DNA from: Yoonia maritima
GTDB lineage: Bacteria > Pseudomonadota > Alphaproteobacteria > Rhodobacterales > Rhodobacteraceae
Direction: 5' to 3'
Length of the DNA stretch: 64,000 nt
NCBI RefSeq assembly: GCF_003003285.1
Contig: NZ_PVTP01000003.1
Location: 328,400-392,399 of the forward strand
Shown: positions 35,576-44,946 of the stretch, piece by piece
Position numbering within the stretch: the first letter of the stretch is position 1
Layout of the letters: the number at the start of each line of letters is the position of its first letter
Translations under genes and position numbers: made by a program
The notes under the pieces: generated by a model
Database searches by the model: none
What the model was told of the DNA's origin: nothing
What the model saw: the letters and a program-made list of their open reading frames with translations, nothing else

Positions 35576-36175
35576 ATGAATTACGAAATCTTAACAGCCC
35601 TGATTGGCTTTGCCTTTGCGACGTCAATCACCCCCGGTCCAAACAACCTGATGCTGATGGCGTCAGGCGCAAATTACGGCTTGCGGCGCACCTTACCGCA
35701 TATGTTCGGCATTTCGCTGGGTCATGCGTTTATGGTCGTGGTCGTTGGGCTGGTTCTTTTGCAGCTTTTTGAACAATTCCCTGTGCTCAATACGATTCTA
35801 AAGGTGCTGAGCGTGGGCTATATGCTTTGGCTGGCATGGAAAATCGCGAACGCGGCACCGCCAAGCGACAAAGCCCCTACTGGTAAGCCCTTTACCTTCC
35901 TGCAAGCCGCAGCATTTCAATGGGTAAACCCAAAGGCATGGTCGATGGCGATCACCGCAATCAGCGGGTACGCACCACAAGATCGCGGCATTTTCTTTGG
36001 CTCGCTCATTGTAGCCTGCGTTTTTGCGGCAACCAACCTACCCTCGGTTTCGGTCTGGGCATGGATGGGCGTTCAGGTCAGACGCTGGCTCGGCACCTCA
36101 ACCAGACTCCGTTTCTTTAACATCACGATGGCACTGTTACTGGTCGCGTCGCTCTATCCGATTCTGACCCATTAA
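35576..36175 (+). CDS. LysE family amino-acid exporter
   Basis: 199-aa membrane protein of the LysE/RhtB superfamily. The signature GPNNLMLMASGANYG near the N-terminus and FQWVNPKAWSMA in the middle are typical, with about six helices. Start at 35576 (MNYEILTAL). Divergent from an Lrp regulator, which suggests export of an amino acid sensed by it. Ends 4 bases into the convergent uvrD stop region. Confidence 0.9.
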   Translation: MNYEILTALIGFAFATSITPGPNNLMLMASGANYGLRRTLPHMFGISLGHAFMVVVVGLVLLQLFEQFPVLNTILKVLSVGYMLWLAWKIANAAPPSDKAPTGKPFTFLQAAAFQWVNPKAWSMAITAISGYAPQDRGIFFGSLIVACVFAATNLPSVSVWAWMGVQVRRWLGTSTRLRFFNITMALLLVASLYPILTH

Positions 36176-38640
36176 AACGGAATGTCATCCGCCTGATCAG
36201 CCGCCACGATAAAACGTGCGACGACGTGCTTTGACCCGGCCTTATCGAATTCGATCACCAGCTTATCGCCCTCGATCCCCATCAATTCACCATAGCCGAA
36301 TTTCTGATGGAACACGCGATCACCGACCGTAAAGGCACTGACAGCCTCAAGATCAATGGTGACGCTTTGCGCCCGCGGCGTCGCGGACGTTCCGCGCTGT
36401 TGGCTGCGGCTTTGAAGGCGCTTCCAACCGGGCGAATCGTAGACGTCAGCGGAATGGGCTTTCTCGTGCAGCGTCGACTTCGCCGCGCCAGCAATTGCCG
36501 GGGACGCGCTGGCAGACATGCCCGCCGCACCATAATTCCCACCGTACAACCCCGGAGGCGTCAGCACCTCTACATGTTGCTCTGGTAATTCGTCGATGAA
36601 GCGCGACGGCAGCTGCGATTGCCACTGCCCGTAGACCCGTCGGTTAGCGGCGAAGGAAATCGTGCATAATTCCTCGGCCCGCGTGATACCGACATAGGCT
36701 AGCCGCCGTTCTTCCTCTAATCCCTTTAGCCCGCTTTCATCCATTGACCGCTGGGACGGGAACAATCCGTCTTCCCAACCGGGCAAAAACACCGCTGGAA
36801 ACTCAAGACCCTTAGCCGCGTGAAGCGTCATGATGCTGACCTTCTCGCCCTGTTCTTCTGTTTCATTGTCCATGATCAGGCTGACATGTTCGAGGAACCC
36901 TTGCAGGTTCTCAAAATTCTCAAGCGCTTTAACCAATTCTTTTAGGTTTTCGAGCCGCCCCGGCGCCTCTGGCGTTTTATCGTTTTGCCAAAACCCGGTG
37001 TAGCCAGATTCGTCCAAAATCATCTCGGCCAGTTCAACGTGGTTATAATCGGCAGCTTCCGTGCCAAACCCGGCATCAACCAGACCGTCATCCAGAACCG
37101 CATCGTCATCGATCACAGGCATCGCAGGCCCACGCGTGACGGAACGCCAACGGTCAAGCCCATCGACCAAAATCGTCAATTCTTTCAGGCCCTTGCCGCC
37201 CAGCAATTTACCTTGGCAAACAAGCCGCGCACCTTCGACCAAAGACACGTCATTGTCGCGTGCCGTGCGTTGGATGGTCTGAACAGCCTTATCGCCTAGT
37301 CCACGTTTTGGGGTGTTCACGATCCGCTCAAACGCGAGATCATCATCGTGACTGACCGCGAGCCGGAAATAGGCCATCGCATCGCGGATCTCCATACGTT
37401 CATAGAAACGCGGGCCACCGATGACGCGGTACGGCAAACCGATGCTTAGAAAACGATCCTCAAAGGCGCGCATCTGGTGCGACGCACGGACAAGGATCGC
37501 CATACTATCCAAACCGAGTGGCGACATGCCACGCGTGCCGCGCTGCATCGCTTCAATCTCTTCGCCAACCCAGCGGGATTCTTCTTCGCCGTCCCAATGA
37601 CCTATCAGGCGAACCTTTTCTCCATCTTCACGAGACGTAAACAGCGTCTTACCCAGACGCCCCTTGTTTGCTGCAATCACACCAGAGGCAGCAGCCAGAA
37701 TATGCGGCGTAGACCGATAATTTTCTTCAAGCCGCACAACATGCGCGCCCGGAAAGTCAGTTTCAAACCGTAGGATGTTTCCCACCTCGGCACCGCGCCA
37801 ACCATAGATCGACTGGTCATCATCACCGACGCAGCAAATGTTTTTATGCTTGCTCGCGAGCAGGCGCAGCCACAGGTATTGGGCAACGTTCGTATCTTGA
37901 TACTCGTCCACCAGAATATAGCGGAACCAGCGTTGGTATTGATCCAGCACGTCTTCGTGTTTTTGGAAGATCGTGACCATGTGCAAAAGAATGTCGCCGA
38001 AATCGACAGCATTCAGGTCGCGCAAGCGCTTCTGATAGGCCGTGTAAAGCGCGATACCCTGATGATCAAAAGCAGCGCTATCTGCGACAGGCACGTTATC
38101 AGGCGTCCATGCCTTGTTTTTCCAATTGTCGATAATGCCGGACAGCATGCGGGGCGGCCAACGCTTTGCGTCAATGCCAGCGGCCTCGATTAACTGCTTC
38201 ATCAGGCGAATCTGATCGTCAGTATCAAGAATGGTAAAGTTCGACTTTAACCCAACTAATTCCGCATGACGGCGCAGCAGTTTTGCACAGACAGAGTGGA
38301 ACGTGCCAAGCCAAGGCATGCCCTCAACAGCCTCGCCCATCAATGACCCAATCCGCGACTTCATTTCGCGGGCCGCCTTATTGGTGAATGTCACCGCGAG
38401 GATTTCATGCGGCCGCGCCGTTCCGGTCGCCAAAAGATGCGCAATCCGTGTCGTCAGCGCCTTTGTCTTCCCCGTGCCAGCACCCGCCAACATCAAGACA
38501 GGACCGTTCAACGTCTCGACCGCTTCGCGCTGTGCTGGGTTCAAGCTGTCCAAATATGGCATCGGACGCGCAGACATTGCACGTTGGCTAAGCGGGACGG
38601 CAGCAGCCTCAAAGGCGTCTTCTTCGGAAAAATCATTCAT
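36172..38640 (-). CDS. uvrD: ATP-dependent DNA helicase UvrD/PcrA
   Basis: 822-aa superfamily 1A 3'-5' helicase used in excision and mismatch repair. Seen: the Q motif LNPAQREAV, Walker A AGAGTGKTKALTTR, the DEYQDTN box, GDDDQSIYGWRGA, LEENYRS, and a C-terminal tudor-like segment (GDRVFHQKFGYGELMGIEGDKL) that binds RNA polymerase in PcrA/UvrD. Start at 38640 (MNDFSEEDAF); the longer frame to 38850 has no family similarity. Confidence 0.96.
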   Translation of the reverse strand: MNDFSEEDAFEAAAVPLSQRAMSARPMPYLDSLNPAQREAVETLNGPVLMLAGAGTGKTKALTTRIAHLLATGTARPHEILAVTFTNKAAREMKSRIGSLMGEAVEGMPWLGTFHSVCAKLLRRHAELVGLKSNFTILDTDDQIRLMKQLIEAAGIDAKRWPPRMLSGIIDNWKNKAWTPDNVPVADSAAFDHQGIALYTAYQKRLRDLNAVDFGDILLHMVTIFQKHEDVLDQYQRWFRYILVDEYQDTNVAQYLWLRLLASKHKNICCVGDDDQSIYGWRGAEVGNILRFETDFPGAHVVRLEENYRSTPHILAAASGVIAANKGRLGKTLFTSREDGEKVRLIGHWDGEEESRWVGEEIEAMQRGTRGMSPLGLDSMAILVRASHQMRAFEDRFLSIGLPYRVIGGPRFYERMEIRDAMAYFRLAVSHDDDLAFERIVNTPKRGLGDKAVQTIQRTARDNDVSLVEGARLVCQGKLLGGKGLKELTILVDGLDRWRSVTRGPAMPVIDDDAVLDDGLVDAGFGTEAADYNHVELAEMILDESGYTGFWQNDKTPEAPGRLENLKELVKALENFENLQGFLEHVSLIMDNETEEQGEKVSIMTLHAAKGLEFPAVFLPGWEDGLFPSQRSMDESGLKGLEEERRLAYVGITRAEELCTISFAANRRVYGQWQSQLPSRFIDELPEQHVEVLTPPGLYGGNYGAAGMSASASPAIAGAAKSTLHEKAHSADVYDSPGWKRLQSRSQQRGTSATPRAQSVTIDLEAVSAFTVGDRVFHQKFGYGELMGIEGDKLVIEFDKAGSKHVVARFIVAADQADDIPF

Positions 38641-38736
38641 GCTGGACACGATACCCGCAAACCGCAGGCAGGAAAAGCCTTGTTCACATAATGTTCCCAG
38701 CTTCCCTTGCCGAAATTGTTCGGCTACGCATTGCAT

Positions 38737-39438
38737 ATGTTTCAGGTCATTCTTCTCGGAAGCCTTGCAGGCGCGATGATCCCCCTTGGGGGCCTGATCG
38801 CCGCCAATGAAAACATTCAGCGTTACTGGCTGCGCAACGAATTTCGGCACAGCGTTGTTGCCTTTGGCGGCGGTGCGCTGCTGAGTGCCGTGGCCTTTGT
38901 ACTGATCCCCGACGGTGAAAAGGCGCTTAACACATTCGCTGTCATTGGCTGGATTGCCGCAGGTGCGATATTGATGGCGGCTGTCGACGCGCGCCTTTCA
39001 CGCCGTGGATCGCACCGTGCACAGCTTGTCGCGATGCTGTCGGATTTTATCCCGGAAGCCGTGGCACTCGGGGCCGTAATCGCAAGCGGAGAGAGTTCGG
39101 GCCTACTGCTCGCCATGATGATCGCCCTGCAAAACCTGCCCGAAGGCTTTAACGCGTTTCGTGAACAGCGTGATTCAGGTGCAAAAACGGGGCGAATATT
39201 GCGTAATTTTGTCGGCCTCTCACTGATAGGCCCAATCGCTGCGCTTGCTGGCTTTCTGCTTCTTGCTGATTTCCCCCAAGTCACAGGGGCAATTATGCTG
39301 ACTGCGGCTGGCGCTATTTTGTACCTGATTTTTCAGGACATCGCGCCGCAAGCAAAACTGGCAAACCGGCACGGTCCCGCGCTTGGGGCTGTTGCGGGTT
39401 TTCTACTGGGCCTGACCGGCCACCTGTTGATTGGATAG
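38737..39438 (+). CDS. ZIP family metal transporter
   Basis: 233-aa membrane protein with about eight helices. Helix IV carries HAQ-to-SDFIPEAVALGAV and the next has QNLPEGFNAF, the metal-binding signature of ZIP/ZupT transporters (here without the usual first His of HNxxEG). Divalent-metal uptake is inferred by family; the replaced histidine makes the substrate uncertain. ATG chosen at 38737; a TTG at 38707 is in frame. Confidence 0.8.
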   Translation: MFQVILLGSLAGAMIPLGGLIAANENIQRYWLRNEFRHSVVAFGGGALLSAVAFVLIPDGEKALNTFAVIGWIAAGAILMAAVDARLSRRGSHRAQLVAMLSDFIPEAVALGAVIASGESSGLLLAMMIALQNLPEGFNAFREQRDSGAKTGRILRNFVGLSLIGPIAALAGFLLLADFPQVTGAIMLTAAGAILYLIFQDIAPQAKLANRHGPALGAVAGFLLGLTGHLLIG

Positions 39439-39442
39439 CTAA

Positions 39443-40573
39443 TTGTCACTACATACGAAATACCCAGCCATTGCCGATCTAAAGACGCGAGCAAGAAAAC
39501 GTATCCCGCATTTTGTATGGGAATATCTGGATAGCGCGACGGGAACTGAAGCGACGCAAAAGCGCAATCGGTCATCGCTTGATCAAGTCCTACTCAAACC
39601 CTCAATCCTACACGGCGAGTTCGAACCCGACCTTCGCACCACGTTTCTTGGCAAAGAGTATCCATTGCCGATCGGGATTGCGCCGGTGGGCATGTCTGGC
39701 TTGGTTTGGCCCGGCGCAGAACAAATGCTCGCCCGCACCGCAGCGAAAGAGGGTATTCCCTACACACTATCTACGGTCGCCAGCCAACTGCCCGAAGACG
39801 TTGGCCCACATGCGGGCGATCAGGGATGGTTTCAGCTATACCCGCCCCGCGATCCAGAAATCCGCAAAGACATCTTGAACCGCGCCGAAAACTCCGGCTT
39901 CCACACGCTGGTTCTAACCGTTGACGTGCCCGTCGCATCTCGGCGCGAGCGACAGACACGCGGCGGCATGACAAACCCGCCTAAGCTAACACCGCGTCTG
40001 GCAATGCAAGCGGCCCAATGCCCTGCATGGTTGAACGGCATTCGCAAAACGGGGATGCCGCGTTTGCGCTTGATGGAAAGCTATTCCAACATCAAGACCG
40101 CCCTGCCGTCGACCCAGCATATCGGGTATTTGCTACGGACCTCGCCTGATTGGGACTATCTAAAATGGCTGCGCGATCATTGGGATGGACCACTGATCGT
40201 AAAAGGTGTCGGAAACCCGGACGATGCGGCACGGCTGGCCGATGAAGGCGTCGATGCAATCTGGGTCAGCAATCACGCGGGCCGCCAATTTGACGGCGCA
40301 CCTGCAACGATCGATGTCCTTCCCGGCATCCGCGCTGCAACCACCTTGCCGCTTATCTTTGACAGCGGCATCGAGGGCGGTCTTGATGTATTGCGCGCCC
40401 TCGCACTTGGCGCTGACTTCGTGATGCTGGGACGCGCGTTCCATTATGGGTTGGCCGCACTAGGTGAACCTGGCGCGGCGCATGTGTTGGACATTTTGCG
40501 TCAGGATATGATCAGCAACATGGGACAGATCAGTGCGCGTAACCTTACGGAAATTCACCGGGCAAGACTTTAA
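39443..40573 (+). CDS. FMN-dependent alpha-hydroxy-acid dehydrogenase (LldD-like)
   Basis: 376-aa TIM-barrel flavoenzyme of the L-lactate dehydrogenase/glycolate oxidase family. N-terminal RKRIPHFVWEYLDSATG, PYTLSTVAS, the FMN-contact LIVKGV, the catalytic His in SNHAGRQFDGAP, and FDSGIEGGLDVLRALALGAD are all in place. Substrate is probably L-lactate or a similar hydroxy acid. It starts with TTG, 4 bases after the ZIP stop, and lies upstream of pyruvate carboxylase. Lactate to pyruvate to oxaloacetate is therefore a plausible joint route. Confidence 0.88.
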   Translation: MSLHTKYPAIADLKTRARKRIPHFVWEYLDSATGTEATQKRNRSSLDQVLLKPSILHGEFEPDLRTTFLGKEYPLPIGIAPVGMSGLVWPGAEQMLARTAAKEGIPYTLSTVASQLPEDVGPHAGDQGWFQLYPPRDPEIRKDILNRAENSGFHTLVLTVDVPVASRRERQTRGGMTNPPKLTPRLAMQAAQCPAWLNGIRKTGMPRLRLMESYSNIKTALPSTQHIGYLLRTSPDWDYLKWLRDHWDGPLIVKGVGNPDDAARLADEGVDAIWVSNHAGRQFDGAPATIDVLPGIRAATTLPLIFDSGIEGGLDVLRALALGADFVMLGRAFHYGLAALGEPGAAHVLDILRQDMISNMGQISARNLTEIHRARL

Positions 40574-40581
40574 TACAACAC

Positions 40582-40593
40582 GTTAGCGCTAAC
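40582..40593. promoter_or_regulatory. Palindromic operator-like site before pyruvate carboxylase
   Basis: GTTAGCGCTAAC is a 12-bp perfect palindrome with a central CG pair, the general shape of LacI-family operators. It lies 61 bases before the pyc start. The regulator is unknown; a LacI-type repressor of gluconeogenesis or central carbon genes would fit. Confidence 0.45.
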
Positions 40594-40654
40594 ATTAGGG
40601 CTGGACAATTCCTGATCCGCACCCGACAATGCTGCAACTGCGAAGGGGAGAGCA

Positions 40655-43600
40655 ATGGCTGAGTTTAACAAGATTTTGATCGCAAACCGTGGTGAAATCG
40701 CCATCCGGATCATGCGGGCAGCAAACGAGATGGGCAAAAAGACCGTCGCGGTCTACGCCGAAGAAGACAAACTTGGCCTGCACCGCTTCAAAGCGGACGA
40801 AGCTTACCGTATCGGTGAAGGCATGGGGCCGGTTGCTGCTTACCTTTCCATCGAAGAAATCATTCGCGTCGCCAAAATGTCTGGCGCTGACGCGATCCAC
40901 CCCGGTTACGGGCTTTTGTCCGAAAACCCTGAATTTGTAGATGCTTGCGAAGCAAACGGCATCACGTTCATCGGCCCCAAGGCCGCAACCATGCGCCAGC
41001 TGGGCGACAAGGCCAGCGCCCGTCGGGTTGCGATCGAAGCTGGCGTGCCCGTCATCCCAGCAACCGAAGTTCTTGGCGACGATATGGCCAAGATCAAGAA
41101 ACAAGCAGCCGAAGTCGGCTATCCGCTGATGCTCAAGGCGTCATGGGGTGGTGGTGGTCGCGGTATGCGCCCGATCATGTCCGAAGACGAACTTGAGGAA
41201 AAAGTGCTTGAAGGCCGCCGCGAAGCCGAAGCTGCTTTTGGTAACGGCGAAGGTTATCTGGAAAAGATGATCATCAAAGCTCGCCACGTCGAAGTGCAAA
41301 TTTTGGGCGATACACATGGTCAAATGTACCACCTATGGGAACGCGATTGTTCTGTGCAACGACGTAACCAAAAGGTCGTTGAACGCGCCCCTGCCCCATA
41401 TCTGTCAGGCACACAGCGTGAACAACTGTGTAATTTGGGCAAGAAAATCTGCCAGCATGTGAATTATGAGTGTGCCGGTACTGTCGAATTCCTGATGGAT
41501 ATGGACAGCGGTGAATTCTATTTCATCGAAGTTAACCCCCGCGTTCAGGTCGAACACACTGTCACCGAAGAGGTCACAGGTATCGACATCGTACGTGCGC
41601 AAATCCTGATCGCCGAAGGTAAATCATTGGTCGAGGCAACAGGCTGCGCATCCCAGTACGACGTCAAACTGGACGGTCACGCACTGCAGTGTCGTGTCAC
41701 CACAGAAGACCCGCAAAACAACTTTATCCCCGATTACGGTCGCATCCAGATGTACCGCTCGGCGACAGGCCCGGGCATCCGTCTCGACGGCGGCACCGCC
41801 TATTCCGGTGCGGTCATTACGCGTTATTACGATAGTTTGCTGACGAAAGTTACTGCGCGTGCACCTACACCAGAAATGGCAATCGCACGTATGGACCGCG
41901 CCTTGCGCGAATTCCGTATTCGCGGCGTCTCCACCAACATCGCGTTTGTGGAAAACCTGCTTAAGCACCCGACGTTCCTGAACAACGAATACCACACAAA
42001 ATTCATCGACCAGACACCTGATCTGTTTAACTTTTCTAAGCGTCGGGACCGTGCCACAAAGATCCTGACCTATATCGCAGACATCACCGTGAACGGTCAC
42101 CCAGAAACAGCTGGTCGTGCGCGTCCTGCAGCGGATGTGAAGCCACCGAAACCACCGGTGAAACCAACCACAGATGTAACCCCCGGCACACGCAATATCC
42201 TTGATGATTTCGGACCAGAGGCAGTGGCCGATTGGATGCGCGATCAAAAACAACTGCTGATCACCGACACCACAATGCGTGACGGTCACCAGTCGTTGCT
42301 GGCAACGCGGATGCGGTCAATTGATATGATCAATGCGGCCCCTGCATATGCGGCGAAGATGAACCAATTGTTCAGCGTTGAATGCTGGGGCGGCGCGACA
42401 TTCGATGTGGCCTATCGTTTCTTGCAGGAATGCCCATGGCAACGCCTGCGCGACATTCGGGCGGCTATGCCAAACATCATGACACAGATGTTGCTCCGTG
42501 CATCAAACGGCGTGGGCTACACCAACTATCCTGACAACGTCGTTCAAAGCTTTGTTGCGCAAGCCGCCGAGTCCGGCGTCGACGTGTTCCGCGTGTTCGA
42601 CAGCCTAAACTGGGTTGAAAACATGCGTGTCGCAATGGATGCCGTTGGCAACGCAGGCAAAGTGATCGAAGGTACGATTTGTTATACGGGCGATGTACGT
42701 GATCCAAATCGCGCAAAATACGACTTGAAATACTATGTCGGCATGGCACGTGAGCTCGAAGCGGCTGGTGCACATGTACTGGGTCTTAAAGACATGGCTG
42801 GCTTGATGAAGCCAGCCGCGGCCAAGACGTTGATCCTTGCACTCAAAGAAGAAGTCGGCCTGCCGATCCACTTCCACACACATGACACATCAGGCGCATC
42901 AATCGCGACTGTACTGGCGGCTTCGGCTGCTGGCGTGGATTGTGTGGATGCAGCGATGGATTCATTCTCGGGGAATACATCACAGCCGACGCTTGGTTCT
43001 ATTGTTGAATCGCTGCGCGGCGATGCCCGTGACACCGGCCTGAACATCAAAGCGATCCGTGAGATCAGCAACTATTTTGAGCAGGTCCGCGAACACTATA
43101 CTGCGTTCGAATCCGGTCTTCAGGCCCCTGCCTCCGAAGTCTACCTGCACGAAATGCCCGGCGGGCAGTTTACCAACCTCAAGGCCCAAGCACGTAGCCT
43201 TGGCCTAGAAGAGCGTTGGCACGAGGTCGCGCAGACCTATGCAGATGTGAACCAGATGTTTGGTGATATCGTCAAAGTGACGCCTTCATCCAAAGTTGTC
43301 GGCGATATGGCCCTGATGATGGTTTCACAAAACCTGACACGCGCCCAAGTCGAAGATCCAAAGGTTGACGTCGTCTTTCCTGACAGCGTTGTGGACATGA
43401 TGCGCGGTAGCCTTGGCCAGCCTCCGGGTGGATGGCCCGAAGGCATTCAAAAGAAGATCCTGAAAGGTGAAAAGCCAATCACAGAGCGCCCGGGTAAATC
43501 CTTGCCCCCTGTTGATCTGGAAGCGACGCGTGCGGACCTGTCAAAGCAACTTGATGGTGCCAGCGTCGATGATGAAGACCTGAACGGTTACCTGATGTAT

Positions 43601-44098
43601 CCTAAGGTGTTCCTTGATTACATGGGCCGTCACAAAAACTATGGCCCTGTGCGTACCCTGCCCACGCGGACGTTCTTTTATGGCATGGAACCCGGTGAAG
43701 AGATTTCAGCCGAAATAGACCCCGGCAAAACGCTGGAAATTCGTCTCCAAGCCGTGTCTGAAATGAACGAAGATGGTGAGGTAAAAGTGTTCTTTGAACT
43801 TAACGGCCAGCCACGTGCGATCCGTGTGATGAACCGCCTAGCCGCCGCCGAAAAGGTTTCACGCCCCAAAGCCGAAGCTGGTAACCCTGACCACATTGGC
43901 GCGCCCATGCCGGGCGTCGTGGCAACTGTTGCTGCTGTCGCCGGGAAAGAAGTCAAAGAAGGCGATCTACTTTTGACGATTGAAGCGATGAAAATGGAAA
44001 CTGGCATCCACGCAGAACGCGATGCCGTGATTAAGGCAGTGCATGTGCACGCTGGCAGCCAGATCGACGCCAAGGATCTGTTGATCGAGCTTGAGTAA
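40655..44098 (+). CDS. pyc: Pyruvate carboxylase
   Basis: 1147-aa single-chain enzyme forming oxaloacetate from pyruvate and bicarbonate. Domains in order: an ATP-grasp biotin carboxylase (IANRGEIAIRIMRA, GGGGRGMR), then the carboxyltransferase TIM barrel (DTTMRDGHQSLLATRMR, HFHTHDTSGA). An allosteric linker follows, and a C-terminal biotin carrier domain with the biotinylated lysine in EAMKMETG. Length is typical of alphaproteobacterial Pyc. GGGGAG lies just before the ATG. Confidence 0.97.
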   Translation: MAEFNKILIANRGEIAIRIMRAANEMGKKTVAVYAEEDKLGLHRFKADEAYRIGEGMGPVAAYLSIEEIIRVAKMSGADAIHPGYGLLSENPEFVDACEANGITFIGPKAATMRQLGDKASARRVAIEAGVPVIPATEVLGDDMAKIKKQAAEVGYPLMLKASWGGGGRGMRPIMSEDELEEKVLEGRREAEAAFGNGEGYLEKMIIKARHVEVQILGDTHGQMYHLWERDCSVQRRNQKVVERAPAPYLSGTQREQLCNLGKKICQHVNYECAGTVEFLMDMDSGEFYFIEVNPRVQVEHTVTEEVTGIDIVRAQILIAEGKSLVEATGCASQYDVKLDGHALQCRVTTEDPQNNFIPDYGRIQMYRSATGPGIRLDGGTAYSGAVITRYYDSLLTKVTARAPTPEMAIARMDRALREFRIRGVSTNIAFVENLLKHPTFLNNEYHTKFIDQTPDLFNFSKRRDRATKILTYIADITVNGHPETAGRARPAADVKPPKPPVKPTTDVTPGTRNILDDFGPEAVADWMRDQKQLLITDTTMRDGHQSLLATRMRSIDMINAAPAYAAKMNQLFSVECWGGATFDVAYRFLQECPWQRLRDIRAAMPNIMTQMLLRASNGVGYTNYPDNVVQSFVAQAAESGVDVFRVFDSLNWVENMRVAMDAVGNAGKVIEGTICYTGDVRDPNRAKYDLKYYVGMARELEAAGAHVLGLKDMAGLMKPAAAKTLILALKEEVGLPIHFHTHDTSGASIATVLAASAAGVDCVDAAMDSFSGNTSQPTLGSIVESLRGDARDTGLNIKAIREISNYFEQVREHYTAFESGLQAPASEVYLHEMPGGQFTNLKAQARSLGLEERWHEVAQTYADVNQMFGDIVKVTPSSKVVGDMALMMVSQNLTRAQVEDPKVDVVFPDSVVDMMRGSLGQPPGGWPEGIQKKILKGEKPITERPGKSLPPVDLEATRADLSKQLDGASVDDEDLNGYLMYPKVFLDYMGRHKNYGPVRTLPTRTFFYGMEPGEEISAEIDPGKTLEIRLQAVSEMNEDGEVKVFFELNGQPRAIRVMNRLAAAEKVSRPKAEAGNPDHIGAPMPGVVATVAAVAGKEVKEGDLLLTIEAMKMETGIHAERDAVIKAVHVHAGSQIDAKDLLIELE

Positions 44099-44164
44099 GC
44101 CACACTCCTTTGGGCGGCAAGCGTCGCCCAAAGGATAAACCAGAGCAGTAATTTTGGAGACACC

Positions 44165-44551
44165 ATGTTACCCATTACGGCGATCTACGGTGCTTTGACT
44201 GCACTGGTTTACCTAACCTTGACGATCCGCGTGATCGGTCAACGACGGACATTGAAAATTTCACTGGGTGACAAAGACAACCCCGCAATGCGCCAGCACA
44301 TTCGTGCCCACGCAAACTGCGCGGAATATGCGCCGATGGGGATTATCCTTCTTGGCCTTGTCGAACTGAATGGCGGCGCAACTTGGCTTGTCCATCTGTT
44401 GGGATTGATGGTCATCTTGGGCCGCGTTGCACACGCAGCCGCATTCTGGAAACACCCGATGAGCTTTCCACTGCGCCAACTGGGGATGTTGCTGACTATG
44501 GTGCAACTTGCGCTCGCTTCACTTGTAATCCTTATCAGCGCGTTATTCTAA
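44165..44551 (+). CDS. MAPEG family membrane protein
   Basis: 128-aa four-helix membrane protein of the MAPEG family (glutathione-linked enzymes in eukaryotes; bacterial roles mostly unknown). The pattern RVIGQRRTLKISLGDKDNP, HANCAEYAPMGIILL and LGRVAHAAAFW is typical. The next gene starts at the base after its stop. Confidence 0.88.
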   Translation: MLPITAIYGALTALVYLTLTIRVIGQRRTLKISLGDKDNPAMRQHIRAHANCAEYAPMGIILLGLVELNGGATWLVHLLGLMVILGRVAHAAAFWKHPMSFPLRQLGMLLTMVQLALASLVILISALF

Positions 44552-44946
44552 TTGCAGCGCCTGGCCCTGCTATCGTTGGTGGTCCCCGACTACGACGCGG
44601 GAATTGCATTTTTCGTTGATGTCATGGGATTTGAGCTACTAGAAGACACCGATCTAGGCGGCGGCAAGCGCTGGGTGCGGGTTGCCCCGAAGGGTGCGGA
44701 AACTGCGTTTCTTTTGGCCCGTGCAGTCGGCGACAAACAGGTCGCTGCCATAGGCAATCAAGGCGGTGGGCGCGTTTGGCTGTTTTTGCAGACTGACGAC
44801 TTTGATCGTGACCATGCCCACATGCTGGCCAAAGGCGTGTATTTCGAAGAACAGCCACGCGGCGAACCATATGGCCGCGTGGCAGTATTAACGATCCCTT
44901 CGGCAACCGATGGGACCTCGTTCAGTTTAACCCAGAACCTGCGTAA
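44552..44946 (+). pseudogene. VOC (glyoxalase/bleomycin-resistance) family gene with a frameshift
   Basis: The first 112 codons encode a typical VOC domain (LSLVVPDYDAGIAFFVDVMGF ... EPYGRVAV). At about 44888 the frame is lost: one base appears to be missing in the TT before AACGATCC. In the shifted frame the expected C-terminus DPFGNRWDLVQFNPEPA appears and ends at TAA 44944-44946. In the current frame translation runs on to 45274 through sequence antisense to the aminotransferase gene. The start is a TTG touching the MAPEG stop. A recent loss of function or a sequencing error are both possible. Confidence 0.82.
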
